From Clostridia bacterium (GTDB lineage: Bacteria > Bacillota > Clostridia > Oscillospirales > Acutalibacteraceae), in the NCBI GenBank assembly GCA_017399405.1, contig JAFQCT010000021.1, positions 1 through 35,853 on the forward strand: DNA of 35,853 bases. The letters are read 5' to 3'. The notes beneath the pieces are model-generated. The model did no database searches. It was given only the letters and a program-made list of their open reading frames with translations, and was not told the origin of the DNA. Positions 21,804-28,963 of the stretch are shown here, piece after piece (the first letter of the stretch is position 1; each line of letters opens with the position of its first letter). Both the position numbers and the translations under genes were made by a program.

Positions 21804-22673
21804 ATGAAAAAATCAGCAAAAATTATTTCAGTTGTTCTCGCTCTTGTTCTTATCGTTGGTTGCTTCGCAGCTTGTGGCGGTAATGATACACCTGACACAC
21901 CTAAAGCTAAAGTAAAGGTTATTGATATTGCCCTTACAGAAGAACTTTATGCTTTCGGTGTTGATAAAAATCAGCCAGAACTTCTCACAAAAGTAAACGC
22001 ATTTATCGATGAAATCAAAAAGAACGGTAAATTTGACGCTATCTGTGACGCATACTTCGGCGATGGCGAAAAGAAAGGCGTTACATCAGCTTCTCTTGAC
22101 ACAACAAAAGACCAGCTTGTAGTTGCTACAAACGCAGCATTCGAACCATTTGAATACAAAGTAGGCGATAAGTTTTATGGTATTGATATGGAAATTGCAG
22201 CACTTCTTGCTGAATATCTTGGTCAGGAACTTGTTATTCAGGATATGGAATTCGATGCAGTTTGTATGACAGTTGGTCAGCACAAATGCGATATTGCAAT
22301 GGCAGGTCTTACAATTAACGAAGAAAGAAAAGAATATGTTGAGTTCTCAACATCATACTACACAGCTAACCAGAAACTCGTTGTAAAAGCTGATGACACA
22401 ACATTTGATGCTTGCAAGACATTGGCAGATGTTGAAACAATCCTTAATGGTTATGACAACACTAAAAAAGCTGGTTTCCAGAACGGTACAACAGGTAACT
22501 GGTATGTTGTAGGTGATGAAGACTGGGGCTTTGCAGGTCTTAAAGTTGAAGGCAAAGGCTATTCAAACGGCTCACTTGCTGTTCAGGACCTTATCAACAA
22601 CAATATTGATTTCGTTGTTATTGACGCTGACCCAGCAAAATTCATTACAGACGCAATTAACGCAGTAGCATAA
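21804..22673 (+). CDS. Amino-acid ABC transporter substrate-binding lipoprotein, apparently circularly permuted
   Basis: A 289-residue SBP_bac_3-type binding protein. Signal peptide with lipobox IVGC (Cys20). The mature part is in unusual order. Residues about 38-88 (IDIALTEELYAFGVDKNQPEL, then VNAFIDEIKKNGKFDAI, ending DAYFG) match what normally forms the C-terminal end of this family. The canonical N-terminal strand (QLVVATNAAFEPFEY, about 104-118) comes after it. The protein ends at VVIDADPAKFITDAINAVA, where a normal member would continue into that block. The binding-site features DIAMAGLTINEERKEYVEFS are present. An operon mate of a permease and an ATPase; substrate probably a polar amino acid. 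Confidence 0.9.
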   Translation: MKKSAKIISVVLALVLIVGCFAACGGNDTPDTPKAKVKVIDIALTEELYAFGVDKNQPELLTKVNAFIDEIKKNGKFDAICDAYFGDGEKKGVTSASLDTTKDQLVVATNAAFEPFEYKVGDKFYGIDMEIAALLAEYLGQELVIQDMEFDAVCMTVGQHKCDIAMAGLTINEERKEYVEFSTSYYTANQKLVVKADDTTFDACKTLADVETILNGYDNTKKAGFQNGTTGNWYVVGDEDWGFAGLKVEGKGYSNGSLAVQDLINNNIDFVVIDADPAKFITDAINAVA

Positions 22674-22694
22674 TTTCAAATAAAATAAATGTTT

Positions 22695-22733
22695 GCCATA
22701 ACCCTGCCTCATGGTAGGGCTATGGCGTTTTTT
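22695..22733 (+). terminator. Hairpin between binding-protein and permease genes
   Basis: GCCATA-a-CCCT / AGGG-c-TATGGC with a T-run. It sits inside the operon, so it probably acts as a partial terminator or 3' stabiliser that keeps the binding protein in excess over the membrane parts, a common arrangement. Confidence 0.75.
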
Positions 22734-22747
22734 AAGGATATTGACTT

Positions 22748-23458
22748 ATGAGTGATTTTGAAAGAAAAATTGACAGGTTTATAGAATTTTTCATTGAGTA
22801 TGATGGCTATAAAACTGTTATAGAGGGTTTACAAAATACCCTTAAAATAGCAATTTGTGGTCTTTTAATTGGTATTGTTATCGGTACACTTATTGCTATT
22901 GTAAGAGTTTTACCAAAATATAAACTTTTACCAAGAGTGCTTAATGGTATTTGTAGTTTTTATGTAGCGTTTTTCCGAGGCACACCAATGGTTGTGCAAC
23001 TTCTTTTGTCATATTATGTAGCACTTCCGCTTATGGGACTCAATGTTCCGTCAGTAACGGTAGCCTTGGTTGTTTTCGGGCTTAACTCCGGTGCTTACAT
23101 ATCAGAAATTATGCGTGGCGGTATTCAGTCAGTTGACCCCGGACAAATGGAGGGCGGTCGTGCTATTGGTTTAAGTTTTGGTACAACAATGATAAAAATT
23201 GTTATTCCGCAGGCAATCAAGAACATCTTGCCTACACTCGGTAATGAGTTTATCACACTTATTAAAGAAACATCTGTTGTAAGTTTCGTTGGTGCTCTTG
23301 ACTTGTATGTTGCATTTAACCGTATCGGTTCAAACAGCTACGAGTTTATGGTGCCATATCTTGTAATGGCTCTCATTTACATTGTGCTTGTTCTTATTAT
23401 CAGCGGTCTTGTTAAATTGATGGAAAGGAGTCTGAGTAAAAGTGATAGAGGTCGTTAA
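22748..23458 (+). CDS. Amino-acid ABC transporter permease (HisM/GlnP family)
   Basis: A 236-residue permease with about five membrane segments. [27 protein letters not shown] opens the transmembrane domain, and [15 protein letters not shown] and [28 protein letters not shown] form the EAA loop that contacts the ATPase. Also typical is [18 protein letters not shown] single permease implies a homodimer in the complex. The last 17 bases overlap the ATPase start, so the two are coupled. Confidence 0.94.
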   Translation: MSDFERKIDRFIEFFIEYDGYKTVIEGLQNTLKIAICGLLIGIVIGTLIAIVRVLPKYKLLPRVLNGICSFYVAFFRGTPMVVQLLLSYYVALPLMGLNVPSVTVALVVFGLNSGAYISEIMRGGIQSVDPGQMEGGRAIGLSFGTTMIKIVIPQAIKNILPTLGNEFITLIKETSVVSFVGALDLYVAFNRIGSNSYEFMVPYLVMALIYIVLVLIISGLVKLMERSLSKSDRGR

Positions 23459-24224
23459 CCTTAATAAATCATTTGGCGAAATAGATGTCCTTCACGATAT
23501 CAATATTAAAATCAACAAAGGCGAAAAAGTTGTAGTTGTTGGACCGTCAGGCTCCGGTAAATCAACTTTTCTTCGTTGTCTTAACTGTATGGAAGACCCA
23601 ACATCAGGTAGTATTATTTTCAATGGTGTTGATATTGCTGATATGAAAGTTGATATTAACATTCATCGTCAGAAAATGGGAATGGTTTTCCAACATTTTA
23701 ATCTTTTTAATAATAAAACAGTTATTGAAAATATTATGCTCGCTCCCGTTTATGTTGAGAAAAAACGAATGAAAAAACTTCGTCGCAAAAATCCAAATAA
23801 CGAAGTTGTAAAGAGCGTAAAAGAAATTAAAGCAGATGCAAAAGCACAGGCAATTGAACTTCTTAAGCGTATCGGTCTTGAAGATAAAGCAGACGCTTAC
23901 CCAAGTCAGTTGTCAGGTGGACAAAAACAGCGTGTTGCTATTGTTCGTGCACTTGCTATGAATCCTGATGTTATTCTTTTTGATGAGCCAACATCTGCCC
24001 TTGACCCTGAAATGGTTGGTGAAGTTCTTGAACTTATGAAAGAACTTGCTGACAGCGGTATGACAATGGTTGTTGTTACTCACGAAATGGGATTTGCCCG
24101 TGAAGTTGGTACTCGCGTTATCTTTATGGACGAGGGAAGAATTATTGAAGAAGGCAACCCAAAAGATTTCTTTGCAAATCCACAAAACGAGCGACTCAAA
24201 GAATTTTTGTCAAAAGTTTTATAA
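23442..24224 (+). CDS. Amino-acid ABC transporter ATP-binding protein (GlnQ-type)
   Basis: A 260-residue ATPase starting at GTG within the permease end, with GGAAAGGAG about 11 bases upstream. Walker A is GPSGSGKST (about 36-44), the Q-loop VFQHFNLF, the signature [15 protein letters not shown], Walker [14 protein letters not shown], and the H-loop VVVTHEMG. An insertion rich in Lys/Arg (about 108-130) lies after the Q-loop segment, as in many Firmicute family members. With the permease and binding lipoprotein it forms a complete PAAT-family importer. Confidence 0.96.
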   Translation: MIEVVNLNKSFGEIDVLHDINIKINKGEKVVVVGPSGSGKSTFLRCLNCMEDPTSGSIIFNGVDIADMKVDINIHRQKMGMVFQHFNLFNNKTVIENIMLAPVYVEKKRMKKLRRKNPNNEVVKSVKEIKADAKAQAIELLKRIGLEDKADAYPSQLSGGQKQRVAIVRALAMNPDVILFDEPTSALDPEMVGEVLELMKELADSGMTMVVVTHEMGFAREVGTRVIFMDEGRIIEEGNPKDFFANPQNERLKEFLSKVL

Positions 24225-24234
24225 TAAAAAATTG

Positions 24235-24268
24235 TCACCTCGGCATACTATTGCTGAGGTGATTTTTT
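24235..24268 (+). terminator. Terminator of the ABC operon (contains an RBS)
   Basis: TCACCTCGGC / GCTGAGGTGA (one G-T wobble), then TTTTTT, 10 bases after the ATPase stop. The 3' arm GAGGTGA also stands 6 bases before the ATG of the 47-codon ORF, so that ORF's ribosome binding site is within the stem. Confidence 0.8.
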
Positions 24269-24412
24269 ATGACTAACAATATGAGTATGGATGTTCGTGC
24301 GTATTTCAATACATTACCAGCGTCAATACGCACTGCTATTGTAGAATCAGGTGCAAAGTTTGATACACTTGAACAACTTAAAGTCCTTGCTGAAAGTTAT
24401 ATGAATAAATAA
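24269..24412 (+). CDS. Small 47-residue protein, unknown function
   Basis: A 47-codon ORF (starts MTNNMSMDVRAYF) with GAGGTGA at 6 bases. The sequence DVRAYFNTLPASIRTAIVESGAKFDTLEQLKVLAESYM is arranged as two amphipathic helices joined by a turn with balanced charge, which looks selected rather than random. Its RBS lies in the 3' arm of the ABC-operon terminator, so it is read either through partial read-through or from a promoter I do not see. A palindrome (24421) follows. No assigned family. Confidence 0.55.
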   Translation: MTNNMSMDVRAYFNTLPASIRTAIVESGAKFDTLEQLKVLAESYMNK

Positions 24413-24420
24413 AAGTTTTG

Positions 24421-24446
24421 TACGGGCGATTCACGAATCGCCCGTA
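24421..24446. repeat. Palindromic GGGCGATT hairpin
   Basis: TACGGGCGATT / AATCGCCCGTA, a perfect 11-bp palindrome with loop CACG and no T-run. It is of the same general design as the GGGAC hairpins at 7686, 11136 and 16431 and sits between the small ORF and the trpS promoter. Confidence 0.7.
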
Positions 24447-24453
24447 ATACTTA

Positions 24454-24482
24454 TTGACAAAATATTAAAAAAATAGTTTAAT
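24454..24482 (+). promoter_or_regulatory. trpS promoter
   Basis: TTGACA (24454-24459), 17 bases, TTTAAT (24477-24482). Only about 30 bases remain to the ATG, leaving no room for a T-box leader, which is unusual for a Firmicute aminoacyl-tRNA synthetase gene. Confidence 0.75.
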
Positions 24483-24519
24483 ATATAAGATACAAAATTT
24501 TACGAATAGGTGATACATA

Positions 24520-25527
24520 ATGGAAAACACCGTAGAAAAGAAAAAAATAGTTTTAAGTGCTATTCAGCCAACAGGTACTCCAACTTTGGGCAACTACCTT
24601 GGTGCACTTAAAAACTGGAAAAATATGAAAGACGATTACAACTGTCTTTATGCAGTTGCAGATTTGCACTCTCTTACAGTTCGTCCTGAACCTGCAACAC
24701 TTCGCAAGAATACAATGGAATTGTATGCAATTCTTTTGGCACTCGGTCTTGACCCTGAAGAAAGCATTGTTTTCATTCAAAGCCATGTGCCACAACACGC
24801 ACAGTTGGCATGGCTCTTAAATTGTTGCACACAGTTCGGTGAAGCAGCAAGAATGACACAGTTTAAGGATAAAAGCGAAAAACACCCTGAAAATGTAAAT
24901 GTGGGTCTTTTCACATATCCCGTACTTATGGCTGCTGATATTCTTCTTTATCAAGCAGATTATGTGCCGATTGGTGCTGACCAAAAACAACATCTTGAAA
25001 TTACACGTGATATAGCAGAACGTTTTAACACGGTTTACGGCAACACTTTTACAATGCCTGAACCATTTATTGGTAAGGTTGGTGCTCGTGTTATGTCACT
25101 TCAGGACCCTACTGCAAAAATGAGTAAATCTGACCCTAATCCAAAGAGTTATATCTCAATGCTTGATGATGACAATGTAATTGTTAAGAAAATCAAGAGT
25201 GCGGTTACTGACAGCGAAGCAAAGGTAAGATATGCCGACGGAAAAGATGGTATCAATAACCTTATGGGTATTTACTCTTGTTGCACAGGTCTTTCTTATG
25301 AACAGATTGAAAAGGATTTTGACGGCAAGGGCTACGGCGATTTCAAAGCTGCAGTTGCAGAAGCAGTTGTTGAAGAACTCCGCCCATTCAAGACAGAGTT
25401 TAATAGACTTATAAATGATAAAGCATACCTTAACGAATGTGCAAAAAACGGTGCAGAAAAAGCAAGCCGATTTGCACAGAGAACACTCAATAAGGCAATG
25501 AAGAAATCAGGACTTTATCAACTTTGA
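24520..25527 (+). CDS. trpS: Tryptophanyl-tRNA synthetase
   Basis: A 335-residue class Ic synthetase that charges tRNA-Trp. The HIGH-like motif is PTLGNYLGAL (residues about 19-28), the KMSKS loop is AKMSKSDP (about 202-209), and the specificity region GVFT-like appears as VNVGLFTYPVLMAADILLYQ. Length matches the bacterial enzyme. Single gene with its own promoter and terminator, located just upstream of the aromatic amino acid operon but separated from it by a repeat. Confidence 0.97.
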   Translation: MENTVEKKKIVLSAIQPTGTPTLGNYLGALKNWKNMKDDYNCLYAVADLHSLTVRPEPATLRKNTMELYAILLALGLDPEESIVFIQSHVPQHAQLAWLLNCCTQFGEAARMTQFKDKSEKHPENVNVGLFTYPVLMAADILLYQADYVPIGADQKQHLEITRDIAERFNTVYGNTFTMPEPFIGKVGARVMSLQDPTAKMSKSDPNPKSYISMLDDDNVIVKKIKSAVTDSEAKVRYADGKDGINNLMGIYSCCTGLSYEQIEKDFDGKGYGDFKAAVAEAVVEELRPFKTEFNRLINDKAYLNECAKNGAEKASRFAQRTLNKAMKKSGLYQL

Positions 25528-25539
25528 TTTATATTGTAT

Positions 25540-25571
25540 GGCGGGGGCTTGTTTCTCCCGCCTTTGTTTTT
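25540..25571 (+). terminator. trpS terminator
   Basis: GGCGGG / CCCGCC with additional inner pairing, then TTTGTTTTT; 12 bases after the trpS stop. Confidence 0.8.
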
Positions 25572-25572
25572 G

Positions 25573-25793
25573 CAAATTTGAGTTTGTCGGGCTCTTTTGC
25601 CCCCTTTCGTCACTCGCGTTGCTCGTGCCACCTTCCCCTCCAGGGGGAAGGCTATATTGGGCTCCACCCTTGAGGGGGAGCTGGCAAATGCGTAGCATTT
25701 GACTGAGGGGGGGAATCTATAATCGCAACGCAGTTCCGACATTACGAATTCCGAATTACGCATTACGAATTGAGTCCGACAAACTCAAATTTG
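25573..25793. mobile_element. MITE-like element with 18-bp terminal inverted repeats
   Basis: Perfect 18-bp inverted repeats CAAATTTGAGTTTGTCGG (25573-25590) and its complement (25776-25793) bound 221 bases. Inside are C/G-rich palindromic blocks (CCTTCCCCTCCAGGGGGAAGG and CTCCACCCTTGAGGGGGAG types) and an AATTACG-type tandem stretch (25741-25770). The GGGGGAGCTGGC-type palindromes are, from general familiarity, abundant in genomes of gut Clostridia. No transposase. Open frames on the minus strand here are artefacts of the repeat. It fills most of the gap between trpS and the aro operon promoter. Confidence 0.6.
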
Positions 25794-25832
25794 TTGAACT
25801 CTTTTAATTTGCACATTTTTTCAATTTTTGTG

Positions 25833-25861
25833 TTGACATCATCACTTTACTGTGCTAAAAT
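25833..25861 (+). promoter_or_regulatory. Promoter of the aromatic amino acid operon
   Basis: TTGACA (25833-25838), 17 bases, TAAAAT (25856-25861), giving a start near 25868, 25 bases before the leader-peptide ATG. Confidence 0.85.
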
Positions 25862-25892
25862 ACTCTACAATCAGCAAACAGAGGTAATATTT

Positions 25893-25979
25893 ATGAAAAC
25901 TCTTAATTTCGCAGCTGAATACTTTTACTTTAGCTTTTACTTTACAAAGTCAAAGGCTTGTTTCACTGCGGAAAAATAA
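25893..25979 (+). CDS. Phe/Tyr-rich attenuation leader peptide
   Basis: A 28-codon ORF with AGAGG 8 bases before the ATG, located between the operon promoter and an intrinsic terminator. Residues 6-17 read FAAEYFYFSFYF: eight of twelve are Phe or Tyr, with no Trp. Such a run of regulatory codons is the hallmark of ribosome-mediated attenuation leaders (as pheL in enterobacteria). Shortage of charged tRNA-Phe or tRNA-Tyr should stall the ribosome at 25908-25943, upstream of the antiterminator strand. Nothing suggests a function of the peptide itself. Too short for ordinary annotation. Confidence 0.88.
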   Translation: MKTLNFAAEYFYFSFYFTKSKACFTAEK

Positions 25980-26039
25980 CAGATGCTGATTGAATATCTG
26001 TAATTTTTATCTCACAGTGAAACACTGTGAGATTTTTTT
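25907..26039 (+). promoter_or_regulatory. Attenuator: alternative terminator and antiterminator
   Basis: Terminator (26009-26039): 11-bp stem ATCTCACAGTG / CACTGTGAGAT, loop AAA, seven T. Antiterminator: TGTTTCACTG (25959-25968, in the last codons of the leader peptide) is a perfect 10-base complement of CAGTGAAACA (26015-26024) in the 5' arm and loop of the terminator. Anti-antiterminator: TTTCGCAG (25907-25914) can pair with CTGCGGAAA (25966-25974) with one bulge. A ribosome stalled at the Phe/Tyr codons would block the early strand and free the antiterminator; one reaching the stop at 25977 would cover it and allow termination. A small hairpin ACAGAT/ATCTGT (25979-26001) lies between. Confidence 0.85.
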
Positions 26040-26057
26040 ATTAAAGGAGTAAGAAAA

Positions 26058-27059
26058 ATGGTAGTAATTCTTAAAAATGAGGTTGACCCTAAAAAAGTCG
26101 AAAATTTAACTAACTGGTTACACGAACAGAAACTTGTAATCAATGAGGTTGTTGGTGAATACCAAACAATTCTCGGTCTTATCGGTGACACAAGTCGCGT
26201 TGATATTGACCTTATTCAGAGTCTTGACATTGTTGAGGATGTAAGACGAATTTCAGAACCTTACAAGTGTGCAAACAGAAAATTCCATCCTGATGACACA
26301 GTTATTGATGTTGAAGGTTATAAAATCGGTGGTGGCAATTTCCAATTCTTTGCTGGCCCTTGCTCAATTGAAAGTAGAGAACAGATTTTAAGCATCGCAA
26401 AAGATGTTAAGGCAGCGGGTGCTAATTTTCTTCGTGGCGGTGCGTTCAAACCTCGCACTTCACCTTACGCTTTCCAAGGTATGCGTGGCGAAGGTCTTGA
26501 GTTAATGCTTGAAGCTAAAAAAGAAACAGGTATGCCAATCGTAACTGAAATTATGGACGCATCTCATATTCCGCTTTTCGAGAATGTTGATGTTATTCAG
26601 GTTGGTGCTCGTAATATGCAGAACTTTGAACTTTTGAAAGAACTTGGTCATCTTGATAAGCCTGTTTTCTTAAAGCGTGGTCTTTCAAGTACATTCCAAG
26701 AACTTCTTATGAGTGCAGAATACATTATGGCAGGTGGTAACGAAAAAGTTATCCTTTGTGAGCGTGGTATTCGTACATTTGAAACTGCTACCCGAAACAC
26801 TCTTGATTTATCAGCAGTTCCAATGCTTAAAGAAAAGTCACACTTGCCTGTTGTTATTGACCCATCACACGCATCAGGTATTGCAAGATTTGTAAAACCA
26901 ATGTCATTGGCAGCAGCCGCTTGCGGTGCTGATGGTCTTATGATTGAAGTGCATAACGACCCTGCAAAAGCACTTTGTGACGGTCCTCAGGCACTTACAC
27001 CTCCACAGTTCACAGATGTTGTAAACTGTGTAAATAAAGTTTTAGACGCAGTAAAATAA
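26058..27059 (+). CDS. aroF: 3-deoxy-7-phosphoheptulonate (DAHP) synthase, type I-beta
   Basis: A 333-residue enzyme for the first step of the shikimate pathway (PEP + erythrose-4-phosphate). Residues 1-70 form the ferredoxin-like regulatory domain typical of the Thermotoga/Bacillus-type enzyme, which usually gives feedback control. The barrel follows: FFAGPCSIES, GGAFKPRTSPYAFQG, IQVGARNMQNFELL, VFLKRGLSSTFQE, VIDPSHASG (metal and substrate residues intact). AAAGGAG precedes the ATG, 19 bases after the attenuator T-run. First structural gene of the operon, which makes attenuation act on the whole pathway. Confidence 0.96.
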   Translation: MVVILKNEVDPKKVENLTNWLHEQKLVINEVVGEYQTILGLIGDTSRVDIDLIQSLDIVEDVRRISEPYKCANRKFHPDDTVIDVEGYKIGGGNFQFFAGPCSIESREQILSIAKDVKAAGANFLRGGAFKPRTSPYAFQGMRGEGLELMLEAKKETGMPIVTEIMDASHIPLFENVDVIQVGARNMQNFELLKELGHLDKPVFLKRGLSSTFQELLMSAEYIMAGGNEKVILCERGIRTFETATRNTLDLSAVPMLKEKSHLPVVIDPSHASGIARFVKPMSLAAAACGADGLMIEVHNDPAKALCDGPQALTPPQFTDVVNCVNKVLDAVK

Positions 27060-27068
27060 GGTGATTAA

Positions 27069-27902
27069 ATGAAAGTCGGAATAATCGGTTTAGGTCTTAT
27101 GGGTGGCTCACTTGCCAAGGCAATAAGTTTTGGAACAGAGCATACTGTATGGGGTACTAACAGAAGTCCCGAGGCAGTACAAAAAGCACTTTTTGTAGGT
27201 GCAATTGAGAAAGAACTTACAAAAGAAGATTTGAAAGAGTGCGATTTGGTAATCGTTTCTCTCTACCCAGAAGCTACTGTTGACTATATTAAAGAAAATG
27301 CAAAGAATTTCAAAAAAGGTGCAATCGTTATGGATATAAGCGGTGTAAAACGCTATGTTTGTGATGCCCTTTATGAAGTTGCAAAAGAAAATGATTTTGT
27401 ATTTATAGGTGCTCACCCAATGGCAGGTTTGCATTTGTCGGGATTTGAACACTCAACTGCAAAAATCTTTAATAATTCTTCAATGATTCTTACTCCTTAT
27501 GAAGATACAGCGTGGGGGCATATAAATACAATTAAAGAACTTTTTCTTAAAATTGGGTTTACTAATATTCAAATGTCAACTCCCGAGGAACACGACAAAA
27601 TTATCGCCTTTACTTCACAACTTGCACATGTGGTGTCAAATGCTTATGTTAAAAGCCCGAATGCCCTTATTCATAAAGGCTTTTCAGCAGGCAGTTATAA
27701 GGATTTGACCCGTGTTGCATATCTTAATGAAAATATGTGGTCTGAATTGTTCCTTGAAAACCGCGATAATCTTATAAATGAAATTGACTCCATAGTGAAT
27801 AATTTGGTACAATATAAAGAAGCAATGGAAAATAATGACCGTGAAAAGTTAGAGGAACTTTTACGGGATGGCAAAAACTTGAAAGAACAAATTGACGGGT
27901 GA
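27069..27902 (+). CDS. tyrA: Prephenate dehydrogenase (tyrosine branch)
   Basis: A 277-residue NAD(P)-dependent dehydrogenase converting prephenate to 4-hydroxyphenylpyruvate (or arogenate to tyrosine). The nucleotide-binding motif is GIIGLGLMGGSLAKAI at the N-terminus, followed by MDISGVKR, GAHPMAGLHLSGFEHS (catalytic His region), and the helical C-terminal dimerisation domain with LAHVVSNAY. No ACT domain, so it is not obviously feedback-inhibited by Tyr. GGTGA precedes the ATG; close spacing on both sides. Confidence 0.95.
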   Translation: MKVGIIGLGLMGGSLAKAISFGTEHTVWGTNRSPEAVQKALFVGAIEKELTKEDLKECDLVIVSLYPEATVDYIKENAKNFKKGAIVMDISGVKRYVCDALYEVAKENDFVFIGAHPMAGLHLSGFEHSTAKIFNNSSMILTPYEDTAWGHINTIKELFLKIGFTNIQMSTPEEHDKIIAFTSQLAHVVSNAYVKSPNALIHKGFSAGSYKDLTRVAYLNENMWSELFLENRDNLINEIDSIVNNLVQYKEAMENNDREKLEELLRDGKNLKEQIDG

Positions 27903-27907
27903 CGAAA

Positions 27908-28963
27908 ATGGAAGCAGTTAAAGTAACCGCATCAAAAGAATATACTGTGCATATCGGTTCGGGTTTTCTTGACACAATAGGTGAGAAAATCAAAGAAATA
28001 AAAAGACTTTGCCGAGTAGTGCTTGTGTCTGACGATACAGTATTTGCACTTTATGGTGAAAGAGTGAAAAAGAGTTTAACCAGGGCAGGTTATTCTGTTT
28101 GCGAGTTTGTGTTCCCACACGGTGAAGATGCAAAATCTCTTGAAAATTTTGGTAAAATGCAAGAGTTTTGTGCTGAAAACAGCATCACAAGAACTGACCT
28201 TTTTGTAGCCCTTGGTGGTGGTGTAACAGGTGACCTTACGGGATTTGTAGCAAGCACATATCTTCGTGGTGTTAACTTTGTGCAAATTCCTACAACTGTA
28301 CTTTCAATGGTTGACTCATCTGTTGGCGGTAAAACCGCAATCAATCTTAATGCAGGCAAAAACCTTTGCGGTGCGTTTTATCAGCCTATCGCAGTTTATG
28401 CAGATTGCGAAACCCTTAACACATTACCCGAAGAAACCTTTAACGAGGGATGTGCTGAAATCATAAAATACGGTATGATTTTAGATGGTGAATTCCTTAC
28501 ATATTTAAGTGAAAATAGCATAAGAGAAAACATAGAATATGTAATCAAGCGTTGTGTTGAGATTAAGCGTGATGTTGTTGACCGTGACGAATTTGAAAAA
28601 GGTGAGAGAAAGCTATTGAATTTTGGTCATACAATAGGCCACGCAATTGAAAAGTGCAGTAATCTTACAATTTCTCACGGTAACGCAGTTGCAATCGGTA
28701 TGGTTATTGCAACAAAAGGTGCTTATGAAACCAGCCTGTCTGACGAGGATTACAGTAATGTGCTTTTGCCAATTCTTAAAGCGAATAATTTACCAACAAC
28801 CTGTGAATTTTCAGCAGAGGAACTTTACAAGGCATCACTTTCAGATAAAAAGAGAAGTCTTGACACAATGGCACTTATAGTCCCTGAAGAATACGGACTT
28901 TGCAAAATTATGAAACTTCCCGTTGAGGATTTATTGAATTTTATTGAAAAAGGTATGAATTAA
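27908..28963 (+). CDS. aroB: 3-dehydroquinate synthase
   Basis: A 351-residue enzyme closing DAHP to 3-dehydroquinate (step 2). Signature: LGGGVTGDLTGFVASTYLRGVNFVQ (NAD-binding GGG loop), PTTVLSMVDSSVGGKTAIN, and the zinc ligands around Glu in FNEGCAEIIKYG, His in NFGHTIGHAIE and ISHGNAVAIGM. I start it at the ATG at 27908, 5 bases after GGGTGA; a GTG three codons earlier that overlaps tyrA is the alternative. Confidence 0.96.
   Translation: MEAVKVTASKEYTVHIGSGFLDTIGEKIKEIKRLCRVVLVSDDTVFALYGERVKKSLTRAGYSVCEFVFPHGEDAKSLENFGKMQEFCAENSITRTDLFVALGGGVTGDLTGFVASTYLRGVNFVQIPTTVLSMVDSSVGGKTAINLNAGKNLCGAFYQPIAVYADCETLNTLPEETFNEGCAEIIKYGMILDGEFLTYLSENSIRENIEYVIKRCVEIKRDVVDRDEFEKGERKLLNFGHTIGHAIEKCSNLTISHGNAVAIGMVIATKGAYETSLSDEDYSNVLLPILKANNLPTTCEFSAEELYKASLSDKKRSLDTMALIVPEEYGLCKIMKLPVEDLLNFIEKGMN

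Noticed and set aside
25507-25763. Two minus-strand ORFs (63 and 81 codons) between trpS and the aro operon
   Set aside because: They lie in the palindromic MITE-like repeat and the trpS terminator; composition is repeat-derived and there is no RBS.
25868-26057. T-box or riboswitch upstream of the DAHP synthase gene
   Set aside because: No T-box bulge sequence or specifier loop is visible; the region is fully explained by a translated leader and an attenuator.
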